NCBI GenBank assembly: GCA_945869195.1
Contig: CAMBNV010000009.1
Span: 1-64,000 of the forward strand
Length of the DNA stretch: 64,000 nucleotides
Direction of reading: 5' to 3'
DNA from: Gemmatimonas phototrophica
GTDB lineage: Bacteria > Gemmatimonadota > Gemmatimonadetes > Gemmatimonadales > Gemmatimonadaceae
The notes under the pieces were generated by a model, which saw only the letters and a list, made by a program, of their open reading frames with translations, did not search any database and was not told where the DNA came from. Shown here piece by piece: positions 48,274-57,597 of this stretch; positions within the stretch are counted from its first letter, which is position 1; each line of letters starts with the position of its first letter. A program made the translations under genes and the position numbers.

Positions 48274-51200
48274 ATGCGCCGCGCACTCGCTTCCCTGCTC
48301 CTCGTCCTGGCCCCGTCACTCGGGGTCGCCCAGCCCCGCAACGTACCGCGACCCGACTCCACGCTCCGGGACTATGCGGCGATGACGTGGCGCAACATCG
48401 GACCATCACGGGGCGGACGGAGCGTGGCGGTCTCCGGCATCGCGGGTCAGCCGCTCACCTACTTCGCTGGCTATACCGGCGGCGGCCTCTGGCGCACCGA
48501 CGACGCCGGCCTCAACTGGCGCAACATCTCCGACGGCCAGTTCCGCACGAGTTCGATTGGCGCGATCGCCGTCGCCCCGTCGGACGCCAACGTGATCTAT
48601 GTGGGCAGCGGTGAGCACGCCATCCGCGGGCAGTCCTCCACCTACGGCGACGGGGTGTACAAGAGCACCGATCAGGGGCGTACCTGGGCCAACGTGGGAC
48701 TGTCGGCCACCCGACAGATCTCGTCGGTCCGCGTGCATCCGGCAGATCCGAACGTGGTGTATGTCGCGGCCCAGGGAGATCGCTGGAAAGGCACCGCCGA
48801 ACGCGGCATCTACCGTTCACGCGACGGAGGCACCAGTTGGACGCTCGTGCTCAAAGGCGAGAATGCGTTCAGCGGCGCCAGCGAGCTCTCGATGGATGCG
48901 ACCAACCCGCGCATCCTCTACGCCGCCTTCTGGGACCACCAACGCACCCCCTGGTACATACGGAGTGGCGGCGCGGGAAGCGGCATCTGGAAGACGATTG
49001 ACGGGGGCGACACCTGGACCCGCCTCACGCAGGGTCTCCCCGCGCTCATGGGCAAGATCGGCGTCGCGGTCTCGCCCGCCAACCCCGATCGCGTCTTCGC
49101 GATCGTCGAGGCCGAAAAGGGTGGCCTCTATCGGTCCGACGACGCTGGAAAAACCTGGCGCCTCCTCTCGGGCGACCGCCTCATTCAGACGCGGTCGTGG
49201 TACTACATGAATGTCATCGCCGACCCCGCCAATGCCGACGTCGTCTGGGTCATGAACGCGCCGGTCATGCGGTCGATCGACGGTGGAGCCACCTTCAGCG
49301 TCGTCAGCGCGACCCATGGCGACAATCACGCGCTCTGGATCGACCCCCTCGACGCGCGTCGCCTCATCAATGGGAACGACGGCGGCGCGTCGGTGTCGCT
49401 CGACGGCGGCAAGAGTTGGAGCTCCCAGGAGAACCAGCCGACTGCCCAGTTCTATCATGTGACCGTCGACGATGATTTTCCCTACAAGCTCTACAGCGGC
49501 CAGCAGGACAACTCGTCGGTCGTGATTCGGAGCCGCGGCAACGACGGCGCGATCGGCGTGCGCGATTGGTGGAACGGCGCCGGCTGCGAGAGCGCGAACA
49601 TCGGCGTGAGCGCCGCCAATCCGCGCTACGTCTACGGCGGGTGCTATCAGGGGTTGATTGACGAACTCGACCAGGAGACGACCCTCGCGCGCGACATCAT
49701 GCCCTGGCCGGCGATGAACCTCACCGAGCGCACCGACAGTACGCGCTATCGCTTCAACTGGACCGCACCGATCCTCGTCTCGCAGCACGACGCGAACGTG
49801 ATCTACCATGGCGGCAATGTTCTGTTTCGCACCACCGACCGCGGCACCACCTGGAAACCCATCTCACCTGATCTCACGCGCGACGATCCGGCGCGCCAGG
49901 GCTGGGGTGGGGGCCCAATCACCAATGAGGGCGCCGGCGGTGAAGTGTACGGCACCATCATCGTGATCCGTGAATCGAAGCACGACCCCCGGACGATCTA
50001 CATCGGAACGGACGACGGGCTGCTGCAGCTCACGCGCGACGGCGGCGCCACCTGGACCAACGTCACGCCGCCAGCGGCCGGCGATGGACTTGTGAACGAG
50101 ATTGAGGTCTCTCCTTTCGACTCAGCGACCGTCTGGATCGCCTTTCGCAAGGACCGCCTCGGCGACCCGACGCCGCACCTCTTCCGCTCCACCGACTTTG
50201 GACGCACCTGGACGCGCCACGTCGATGGCCTCCGCGACAGCGAGCCCGTGCGGGTTGTGCGTGAGGACCCCGAACGACGCGGCCTCCTCTACGCTGGCAC
50301 CGAAACCGGCGCCTGGTTCTCCGTCGACGGTGGCGCGCGCTGGCAGGCGCTCACCGGAATGCCGGTCACGCCGGTGACCGACCTCGAGGTGCGCCATGGT
50401 GACCTCATTGCGTCCACCGAAGGCCGCGCGTTCTGGATTCTCGACGACCTCTCTCCGCTGCGTCAGTACTCCGCTGACATCGCACGGTCCGCGGCGCACC
50501 TCTTCACTCCGCGCACGGCGCTGCTCCTCCCTGGTGGTGGTGGTGGTGGTGGCGGCGCCAGTCGCGTCGGCCGCAATCCGCCGTCCGGGGCGACCGTGCA
50601 GTTCCGCCTCGCCGCCGCGCCAGACTCGACGGCCCGCGTCACACTCGAGTTCCTCGACGCCCGCGGCGCGGTCATCCGGACGTATTCCAACCGCACCGGG
50701 ACCGGCGCCGCTCGGCTCACCCTACGCGCGGGTCTCAATAGCTTCTCCTGGGATTTGCGACGTGAGGCACCCACCTCGCTGCAGGGCGTCGTGCTCTTCG
50801 GAGCGCCCTCGGGGGGTGGCGCGCGCGTGCTCCCAGGACGCTATCAGGTGCGACTCACGGCGAGCGGCAGCGCCCAGACGCAGGCCTTCGACGTGCGACA
50901 GGACCCGCGCCTCGATCCGATCCCGGCGGCCGTTGTCGCCGAGCGTGATGCGATCGCCAACCTGCTCGTGACCCGCATCGGCGAGATCCACGACGCCGTC
51001 GTCCGCGTGCGCGACCTCAAGACGCAGGTAACCGGCATCGTCACGCGAACGGCGAATGTGCCGTTGGCCGACTCCATCTCGGCCGAGGGGAAGAAGCTCA
51101 CTGCCACGGCGGAGAAGCTCGACCCGCGAATGACGACCAAGGCGGGCAATGGACAAGACATCATCAACTTTGCCAACGGCATCAACGGGCAGTTCGGTTT

Positions 51201-51405
51201 CCTGCTCGGTCAGCTCGAGGGAAACCCGGGCCTTACCACGCCCATTCGCGAACGGCTCGCTGAGTTGGAGCTCGCGTGGAATACGTTGCGCGCCGAGGTC
51301 ACGGTCTTTGAGACCATCGACGTCGAACGCTTCAACAAGCTCCTCGAGCGTGCGAACGTTCCGGGACTCATCACGCCGAAGCCCAAGCCGACGGTGGTGA
51401 TGTAG
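48274..51405 (+). CDS. Secreted BNR/sortilin-like (VPS10-type) protein, paralogue of 23570-26929
   Basis: GGLWRTDDAGLNW, GVYKSTDQGRTWANVG, GIYRSRDGGTSWTLVLKG; poly-Gly linker. Confidence 0.85.
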   Translation: MRRALASLLLVLAPSLGVAQPRNVPRPDSTLRDYAAMTWRNIGPSRGGRSVAVSGIAGQPLTYFAGYTGGGLWRTDDAGLNWRNISDGQFRTSSIGAIAVAPSDANVIYVGSGEHAIRGQSSTYGDGVYKSTDQGRTWANVGLSATRQISSVRVHPADPNVVYVAAQGDRWKGTAERGIYRSRDGGTSWTLVLKGENAFSGASELSMDATNPRILYAAFWDHQRTPWYIRSGGAGSGIWKTIDGGDTWTRLTQGLPALMGKIGVAVSPANPDRVFAIVEAEKGGLYRSDDAGKTWRLLSGDRLIQTRSWYYMNVIADPANADVVWVMNAPVMRSIDGGATFSVVSATHGDNHALWIDPLDARRLINGNDGGASVSLDGGKSWSSQENQPTAQFYHVTVDDDFPYKLYSGQQDNSSVVIRSRGNDGAIGVRDWWNGAGCESANIGVSAANPRYVYGGCYQGLIDELDQETTLARDIMPWPAMNLTERTDSTRYRFNWTAPILVSQHDANVIYHGGNVLFRTTDRGTTWKPISPDLTRDDPARQGWGGGPITNEGAGGEVYGTIIVIRESKHDPRTIYIGTDDGLLQLTRDGGATWTNVTPPAAGDGLVNEIEVSPFDSATVWIAFRKDRLGDPTPHLFRSTDFGRTWTRHVDGLRDSEPVRVVREDPERRGLLYAGTETGAWFSVDGGARWQALTGMPVTPVTDLEVRHGDLIASTEGRAFWILDDLSPLRQYSADIARSAAHLFTPRTALLLPGGGGGGGGASRVGRNPPSGATVQFRLAAAPDSTARVTLEFLDARGAVIRTYSNRTGTGAARLTLRAGLNSFSWDLRREAPTSLQGVVLFGAPSGGGARVLPGRYQVRLTASGSAQTQAFDVRQDPRLDPIPAAVVAERDAIANLLVTRIGEIHDAVVRVRDLKTQVTGIVTRTANVPLADSISAEGKKLTATAEKLDPRMTTKAGNGQDIINFANGINGQFGFLLGQLEGNPGLTTPIRERLAELELAWNTLRAEVTVFETIDVERFNKLLERANVPGLITPKPKPTVVM

Positions 51406-51442
51406 GGCGCGCCGTATTCTGGCTCGCCAGGGCGGCGACCGA

Positions 51443-52654
51443 CTACCCGATCGCCGCCTCGAGCTGCTCGACGCCGAGCTTGAGATCCGCGCGCGTCATC
51501 ACGAGCGGCGGTAAGAGGCGGAGGGTGTGGTCGCCAGCCGAGATAATTATCAGGCCAAGGTCCAGCGCGCGCGCGACCACGTCTTTCGCCGGATCCGTCA
51601 GGTCGATTCCCCACATAAAGCCGCGGCCGCGCACCGCACGCACCTTGGGCGACCGCTTCTTGATGGCGAGGAGTTGCGTGCCGAGCCACTTCCCCTCGCT
51701 GGCCACATGCGCGAGCAGCTTGGGGTCATTGATGCGATCGAACACATGGTTAGCCAGATGCGCAACGAGCGGCCCGCCACCGAAGGTGGTCCCGTGGTCA
51801 CCGGGCTGCATCGCGGCGGCAACGCGTTGCGTGAGCAAGACGGCGCCCATGGGCAGGCCATTCGCCATCGGCTTCGCGAGCGTGAGCAGGTCAGGCGTGA
51901 TGCCAAACTGCTCGTACGCGAAGAAGGTGCCGGTGCGTCCGTACCCGCACTGAACTTCATCAAGGATAAGCAGAACATTCCGCTCGGACGTCAGCGCGCG
52001 GAGTTCGCGGACAAAGCCCGTGTCGAGCACGCGCACGCCCCCCTCGCCCTGCACCGGCTCAAGGATGACCGCGCAGGTGGTCTCGGCGCTGATGACGCGC
52101 GCGAGCTCGGTCAGATCTCGCTCATGGATATGGATCCCCCCAGCCAGCGGGCGGAACGGATTGCGGTACTGCGGGCGGTCGGTCGCCGCGACGGTACCGA
52201 AGAGGCGTCCATGGAACGCGCCGCGCAGCGAGACGATCTCGTGCTTTGCGAGACCGCCTTCGGCCCTGCCCCACTTCCGCGCCATCTTGAACGCCCCTTC
52301 GTTCGCTTCTGCTCCCGAGTTGCAGAAGAACACCTGGTCCGCGAACGACGCCGCCACGAGCTTGTCGGCGAGTCGCTCGCCTGGTGTGGTGCGAAACAGG
52401 TTCGACACATGTATGAGCCCGGTGTCGAGCGCCTCGAGCATCGCCTGCCGCACGCCGGCGTCGTTGTAGCCAAGGGCGTTCACGGCGATCCCGGCTGCGA
52501 AGTCGAGCCAGCCCCGCCCCGCCGCGTCATACAGGCGCACGCCGTCGGCGCGCACCAGTTCCATCGGAGCGCGGCGATAGAGGCCGAGGAGCGCCTCGGG
52601 GACGGTGGGCGTGGCGACGGTGGGCGTGGCGACGGTGAGCGTGGCAACGGTCAT
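51443..52654 (-). CDS. argD: Acetylornithine aminotransferase
   Basis: FCNSGAEANEGAFKMARKWG, LILDEVQCGYGRTGTFFAYE, LAKPMANGLPMGAVL; within an arg cluster. Confidence 0.9.
   Translation of the reverse strand: MTVATLTVATPTVATPTVPEALLGLYRRAPMELVRADGVRLYDAAGRGWLDFAAGIAVNALGYNDAGVRQAMLEALDTGLIHVSNLFRTTPGERLADKLVAASFADQVFFCNSGAEANEGAFKMARKWGRAEGGLAKHEIVSLRGAFHGRLFGTVAATDRPQYRNPFRPLAGGIHIHERDLTELARVISAETTCAVILEPVQGEGGVRVLDTGFVRELRALTSERNVLLILDEVQCGYGRTGTFFAYEQFGITPDLLTLAKPMANGLPMGAVLLTQRVAAAMQPGDHGTTFGGGPLVAHLANHVFDRINDPKLLAHVASEGKWLGTQLLAIKKRSPKVRAVRGRGFMWGIDLTDPAKDVVARALDLGLIIISAGDHTLRLLPPLVMTRADLKLGVEQLEAAIG
52600..52652 (-). repeat. Three tandem 15-nt units at the argD N-terminus
   Basis: gacggtgggcgtggc repeated (third unit gacggtgagcgtggc), encoding VATLTVATPTVATPTV. 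Confidence 0.85.
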
Positions 52655-53487
52655 GCGCGTTCCCTGCTGCTGGGGGTGGACGAGACAACGAGAGTGCCGA
52701 CCGAGAGATCGGTGATCCCGTCGAGGCCGGCGATGCGGACGCGACCCACGCCGCGCCGGAGGGCCTGACTCGCGGCGTCGAGCTTCGCGCGCATCCCGCC
52801 CTGCACGATGCCGCGGGTGGTGAGTGCGTCGATTGCCACCGCGTCGATACTCGGAAGCACGACACCGTCTGTGAGCACGCCCGCGACGTCGGCGACGAAG
52901 ACGAGTTCGTCCGCGCCGAGCGCGGCGGCGATCGACGTCGCGGCGTCGTCGCCGTTCACGTTGAGCCCTGCGCCCGTCGTCGCGTCGCGGTCCCGCGCGA
53001 GTGGTGAGATCACCGGCACCCAATCGCTGTTGAGTAGATCGGTGAGGAGCGTCGCGTCTGTGATGACGTCGCCGCCCACCTGCCCGAAGGTCACGTCCGT
53101 GACGCGAGCCGTCAGCAGCCCGCCGTCCTCTCCACTAATCCCCACCGCGCGCACGCCCGTGCTGAGGAGCTGTGCGACCAGGCGCTTATTCACCGTGCCC
53201 GAGAGCACCATCCGCACGGCGTCCAGGTCGGCCGTGCTCGTGACGCGACGCCCATTCACGAAGACCGGCTCGACGCCCATCCGTCGCTGCAGTGCACTCA
53301 CTTCGTCGCCGCCGCCGTGTACGACGACCAGCCGCACACCCGTTGCCGCGACGGCCTGGGAGAGGCGCGTCGGCAATGAGGCGTCGCTCTGCGCGCGGCC
53401 ACCAATTTTCACGACACGCAGCCGCACCGGCGCTCCTGGGTGGGCCGCGGGAGGCTGCGCATCCGGCGGACTGCCCGTGTGCGTCAC
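52651..53487 (-). CDS. argB: Acetylglutamate kinase
   Basis: VVKIGGRAQ, VVVHGGGDEVS, NVNGDDAATSIAAALGADELVFVADVAGVL; 4-nt overlap with argD. Confidence 0.88.
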   Translation of the reverse strand: MTHTGSPPDAQPPAAHPGAPVRLRVVKIGGRAQSDASLPTRLSQAVAATGVRLVVVHGGGDEVSALQRRMGVEPVFVNGRRVTSTADLDAVRMVLSGTVNKRLVAQLLSTGVRAVGISGEDGGLLTARVTDVTFGQVGGDVITDATLLTDLLNSDWVPVISPLARDRDATTGAGLNVNGDDAATSIAAALGADELVFVADVAGVLTDGVVLPSIDAVAIDALTTRGIVQGGMRAKLDAASQALRRGVGRVRIAGLDGITDLSVGTLVVSSTPSSRERA

Positions 53488-54449
53488 GCGGGAAGTCCGG
53501 TCGCTTCAGGGAGACCGAGCATGAGGTTCGCGTTCTGGAGCGCCTGGCCGGCCGCGCCTTTCATGAGATTATCGATCGCACTGAAGAGCTGAATCGTGGG
53601 CGTGCGTACGCCGCCCACCTGTCGGACGGCGATCCGCACGACGTTGCGGTGCGTCACCTGTCGGAGTTCCGGCAACGCCTGTTCAATCTCGATGAAGCGC
53701 TCGCCGGCGTAGCGCGTCCGCCAGGGGTCGAGCAGGTCCGTCAGTGGCCGGGCTAACGGGACGGTGATCGTGGAGAGGATTCCTCGCGCGACCGGGAGCA
53801 GGTGTGGGGTGAAGAGGAGGTCGACGTCGGCGCCATATTCCGTGGTCAGCGCGCGCATTTCATTCAGGTGACGATGCGCGTTTTCGACGCCGTACGCCCG
53901 AAAGTTCTCGGTGACTTCGCCGAAGAGCAGATCGAGTCGTGGCGAGAGTCCCGCCCCCGTGACGCCGCTCGCCGCAGAAATATTCACCTGCGCTCCCGAC
54001 GCGATCAGTCCCTGCTCGAAGAGTGGCGCGAGCGCGAGCAGCGCTGAGGTCGGATAGCAGCCGGGATTCGCCACGCACTCCGCGGAGCGGATCTGTTCGC
54101 GGCGGAGTTCGGTGAGACCATACGGAATGCCGTCGCTCGCGCCGTTACCAATACGGAGATCGGCCGAGAGGTCGACCACGCGTACGCCGGCAGCCCGTGC
54201 ACGGGCGACCCACTCCGCGCTCGTGCCATGCGGTAACGCCGAGAACACCAGGGCGGCCGCGTCAAGCCTGACCTCGTTGGTCCCGACGAAGGTCACGCGA
54301 CCGCCACGCGGCAACTCGACCGTCTCGCCGCGCTGCGAGTTCGCCGTCGCGAACGCGAGCGACAGTCCGTCGTGCCGCTGAATGAGTGAACAGAGCTCGC
54401 GTCCTGCATAGCCCGAGGCGCCAAGCACCCCAACTGGTATTTTATGCAC
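53484..54449 (-). CDS. argC: N-acetyl-gamma-glutamyl-phosphate reductase
   Basis: VGVLGASGYAGRELCSLIQRH, ANPGCYPTSALLALAPL; 4-nt overlap with argB; GTG start. Confidence 0.92.
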   Translation of the reverse strand: MHKIPVGVLGASGYAGRELCSLIQRHDGLSLAFATANSQRGETVELPRGGRVTFVGTNEVRLDAAALVFSALPHGTSAEWVARARAAGVRVVDLSADLRIGNGASDGIPYGLTELRREQIRSAECVANPGCYPTSALLALAPLFEQGLIASGAQVNISAASGVTGAGLSPRLDLLFGEVTENFRAYGVENAHRHLNEMRALTTEYGADVDLLFTPHLLPVARGILSTITVPLARPLTDLLDPWRTRYAGERFIEIEQALPELRQVTHRNVVRIAVRQVGGVRTPTIQLFSAIDNLMKGAAGQALQNANLMLGLPEATGLPA

Positions 54450-54461
54450 TGTAGGTGCATA
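54443..54461. promoter_or_regulatory. ArgR-box-like palindrome at argC
   Basis: TATGCAC-TGTAG-GTGCATA, perfect 7-bp arms. Confidence 0.65.
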
Positions 54462-54487
54462 CTAATGCCATCTCTCCCACCAGACAA
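54459..54487 (-). promoter_or_regulatory. Sigma70-like promoter of argC
   Basis: On minus strand TTGTCT, 17 nt, TAGTAT. Confidence 0.5.
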
Positions 54488-54542
54488 GCTCCTTACCATT
54501 GCCGGAGGGTCGTGCTAGACTGCGACCAACGGAGGCAGCTCA

Positions 54543-55010
54543 GTGACCGCGAACAAGCGCGACCGGCAGCAGGCGATTTTGGAGCTGATTGGCACCCGAG
54601 AGATCGGGAGCCAGGAGGAGCTGCGCCAGCTGCTACTGAAAGGCGGGTGGGACGTCACGCAGTCGACGCTCTCGCGTGACCTACGGGACCTGCGTATCGC
54701 GCGCATTCCGACCGACGATGGACTCCGGTACGTGGTGAACGAGGGGGCGGAAGAGAGTGCGCGAGCGCCGCTCTCCGCTCTCCTGCCCCAGCTGCTGGTG
54801 CGATTGGATAGCGTGAGTCATATGATCGTACTCAAGACGGTGAGTGGCGGAGCGCAGACGATCGCGCATGCCCTCGACCGTGAGGCGAGCGCCGACATCG
54901 TCGGCACGATCGCCGGCGACGACACCATCCTGATGATCTGCCGCAGCGATCACGCCCGTGAACGGATCGCGCGTCGCCTCGCTTCTCTCGGAATTCGTTC
55001 CGGTTTGTGA
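54543..55010 (+). CDS. argR: Arginine repressor ArgR
   Basis: RQQAILELIGTREIGSQEELRQLLLKGGWDVTQSTLSRDLRDLRIARIP; C-terminal GTIAGDDTILMICRS; RBS ggagg. Confidence 0.92.
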   Translation: MTANKRDRQQAILELIGTREIGSQEELRQLLLKGGWDVTQSTLSRDLRDLRIARIPTDDGLRYVVNEGAEESARAPLSALLPQLLVRLDSVSHMIVLKTVSGGAQTIAHALDREASADIVGTIAGDDTILMICRSDHARERIARRLASLGIRSGL

Positions 55011-55021
55011 TCCCTGTATTT

Positions 55022-55037
55022 TCGCATAGTTATGCGA
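55022..55037. promoter_or_regulatory. ArgR-box-like palindrome upstream of argH
   Basis: TCGCATA-GT-TATGCGA. Confidence 0.55.
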
Positions 55038-55107
55038 GTTCTCTGCCCCTCAGCGCGATTCCCTGCTGCTCGGTCAGTGACGGACTCGCGTCCTCGAGGA
55101 TTCGCCA

Positions 55108-56487
55108 ATGAGTGGGACCGAACACAAGCTGTGGGGTGGCCGTTTTGCCGGGGGCCCTGCCCCAGCGCTCGTCGCTGTCAATCGATCGATCACGACCGAT
55201 CTGCGACTCTGGCCCTTTGACATCCAACTCTCCCAGGCCTGGGCCCGCGGCCTCGTGAGCGCGGGCGTACTTACGGCGCCCGAGGCGGAGGCGGTCGTGG
55301 CGGGGCTTGATCGCGTCGCTGGTCGTATCGCAGCAGGCGAAGCGCCCATGGCCTCCGATGAGGATGTGCACACCTTCGTCGACCGCCTGCTCCATGTAGA
55401 GGCCGGCGAGCCCGCCAGTCGGCTGCACACCGGCCGGAGCCGCAACGACCAGGTCGCCACGGGCACTCGTCTCTGGGCCATGGACGCCTGTGATCGCGTC
55501 ACCCTGATGGTCCGGGAGGTACAGGGCGCGTTGGTGGCGCAGGCCGAGTTGCATGTGGAGGCGCTGATGCCCGCCTATACCCACCTGCAACGCGCGCAGC
55601 CCGTCTCCGTCTGCCACTGGCTGCTCTCGCACTTTTGGCCGTTGGAGCGCGATCTCGCGCGCCTCGCCGCGGCGCGTGCCGGAGCCGCAGTGCTTCCGCT
55701 TGGCTCAGGTGCGATTGCCGGCTCGGCTTTTCCTGTGCCGCGCGAACAGCTGCGCGAGGTCCTGGGGTTTCAGTCGATCTCACCTAACTCGATTGACGCT
55801 GTGGGCGATCGCGACTTCGTCGCCGAGGTGCTCTTTGCACTCTCGCTCTTAGGGGCGCACCTCTCCCGGATCGGAGAGGATCTGATTCTGTTCGGTTCCA
55901 GTGAGTTTGGCTTCGTCCGGTTTGGCGATGCCTTCTCCACCGGCTCGTCGATGATGCCGCAGAAGCGCAATCCCGACGCGCTGGAACTCGCGCGTGGGTC
56001 CGGTGCCAGGCTGCTCGGAGATCTGACGGCATTACTCGCGACACTCAAGGGGCTACCGAGCGGCTACAACAAGGACCTGCAAGAGGACAAACGCTCCCTC
56101 TTCGGGGCCGTCGATGCCGTGACGCTGCTCCTTCCCGCGGTCGCCGGTTCCATCGCAACACTCACGTTCGATCGCGCACGAATGCGGGCGGCCGTGACGA
56201 GTGCGATGATGGCGACCGACCTCGCGGACTATCTTGTGCGCAAGCGCGTGACCTTCCGGGACTCACATGGGGCCGTGGGACGCTTGGTGCGTGAAGCCGA
56301 AGAAAAGGGCATCGAGATGACCGCACTGTCGTTCGAGAGCTACGCGAAAGCCCATCCCGCCTTTGATCGCGACGTGTACGCCGAACTGGACCCCGAAAGC
56401 TCCCTGAGGCACCGAGAGCTCCCAGGAGGAACCGGTCTGATGGCCGTTCGCGAGCAGCTGCGAGTCGCCGCCGCGTTGCTTCAATAG
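55108..56487 (+). CDS. argH: Argininosuccinate lyase
   Basis: LWGGRFAGGPAPALVAVNRSI, TGRSRNDQVATGTRLW, GSSMMPQKRNPDALELARG. Confidence 0.95.
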   Translation: MSGTEHKLWGGRFAGGPAPALVAVNRSITTDLRLWPFDIQLSQAWARGLVSAGVLTAPEAEAVVAGLDRVAGRIAAGEAPMASDEDVHTFVDRLLHVEAGEPASRLHTGRSRNDQVATGTRLWAMDACDRVTLMVREVQGALVAQAELHVEALMPAYTHLQRAQPVSVCHWLLSHFWPLERDLARLAAARAGAAVLPLGSGAIAGSAFPVPREQLREVLGFQSISPNSIDAVGDRDFVAEVLFALSLLGAHLSRIGEDLILFGSSEFGFVRFGDAFSTGSSMMPQKRNPDALELARGSGARLLGDLTALLATLKGLPSGYNKDLQEDKRSLFGAVDAVTLLLPAVAGSIATLTFDRARMRAAVTSAMMATDLADYLVRKRVTFRDSHGAVGRLVREAEEKGIEMTALSFESYAKAHPAFDRDVYAELDPESSLRHRELPGGTGLMAVREQLRVAAALLQ

Positions 56488-56539
56488 CGCGACAGATTCT
56501 TCTGGTAGCTGTGTAAATTGTTCTATTACATGAAGTTAG

Positions 56540-56565
56540 TAATATACTAATATTTTAGTATATTA
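56540..56565. repeat. AT-only 11-bp inverted repeat
   Basis: TAATATACTAA-TATT-TTAGTATATTA, followed by T-rich sequence. Confidence 0.85.
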
Positions 56566-56663
56566 AACTTTTTTGTTTTTCTAAAACCGATCAATTGTTT
56601 TTGCTGCTTTGTGTGTTTCTGCCAGAAACCGAGTATGTGTTTGTTGAGACAACTTTTCTATGG

Positions 56664-56695
56664 TATTGACAGTCAATAACTTAACTTGTTATCAT
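56664..56695 (+). promoter_or_regulatory. Sigma70-like promoter with embedded palindromes
   Basis: TTGACA, 18 nt, TATCAT; TATTGAC-A-GTCAATA spans the -35 and ATAAC-7-GTTAT spans to the -10. Confidence 0.65.
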
Positions 56696-56722
56696 TAAAT
56701 ATTCTTGTACTAAGGAATATTT

Positions 56723-57097
56723 ATGAGAGCAGTAACAACAGCGACAGCAGCAGTCGCTCTTGGAATGCGCAGGAAGGCACTCGATAACCTTCTCGGCCGC
56801 ATTGACCTTCCAGCGGTCACTCCAGGCCGCCAGGGGGTGGAACGCCGCATTCCAGTGGCGCTGCTTCCCGAGTTGTTTCTGACAGCGGAACTTGTCGGTG
56901 AACTCAGTATTTCGGTTCGTTCTGCTTTCGCGCTCGCGCGACGCTTGGGGCAGGGAATGGCTCCGATCGGACCGTTCCTTCAGGTCATGGTAGACACCGC
57001 GGCGATTCAGCGGGAGATAGATCGGCGGCTCGAAGTCGCGATCGAGACGGTCGTGCGTCGTCCAAGGGGGCGCCCACGGATGTCACCGGGGCCGTGA
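56723..57097 (+). CDS. Small HTH-like DNA-binding protein of unknown family
   Basis: TATAAVALGMRRKALDNLLGRIDLPAVTPGRQGVERRIPVALLPELFLTAELV; AAGGA RBS; basic C-terminal tail RRPRGRPR. Confidence 0.6.
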   Translation: MRAVTTATAAVALGMRRKALDNLLGRIDLPAVTPGRQGVERRIPVALLPELFLTAELVGELSISVRSAFALARRLGQGMAPIGPFLQVMVDTAAIQREIDRRLEVAIETVVRRPRGRPRMSPGP

Positions 57098-57126
57098 TTC
57101 TGTTCGCTTGCGAGGGGGATGCAAAA

Positions 57127-57157
57127 GGCGCCCGGAGCAGAAGCTCCGGGCGCCTTT
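57127..57157. terminator. Bidirectional terminator, perfect 12-bp stem
   Basis: AAAA-GGCGCCCGGAGC-AGAA-GCTCCGGGCGCC-TTT between convergent genes. Confidence 0.85.
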
Positions 57158-57176
57158 CGATCGTGCACGGCGTGGC

Positions 57177-57386
57177 TTACGAAACCTTCGAGACGTTCTC
57201 AGCAGCGGGGCCCTTGGCTCCCTGCACGATGTCGAACTCGACGGCATCGCCCTCTGCGAGTGACTTGAAACCGGAACCCTGGATCGCGCTGTAATGCACG
57301 AAGCAATCCTTGGTGCCGTTGTCCGGGGTGATGAACCCGAAGCCCTTCGCATCGTTGAACCACTTCACCTTGCCGGTCGTACGCAT
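57177..57386 (-). CDS. Cold-shock protein, CspA family
   Basis: [51 protein letters not shown]. Confidence 0.95.
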   Translation of the reverse strand: MRTTGKVKWFNDAKGFGFITPDNGTKDCFVHYSAIQGSGFKSLAEGDAVEFDIVQGAKGPAAENVSKVS

Positions 57387-57597
57387 TCCCTACTCCTGAT
57401 TTGGTGATTGTTGCCGGGAGCGGAACACGCCGACCCTGCACAATCGAGATCACGGGACGAAATAGATCCCCCGTGCTAGACCATCCACTCAGAGAGTCCG
57501 AGGGACGGAGGGAACGTATGGTGGTTTTAGCGAGTGCGCAACCCCCCACCTCGCCTACCTCGTCTTTTCGCCGCCCGGAGAGGGCCGGCCCCTCGAC

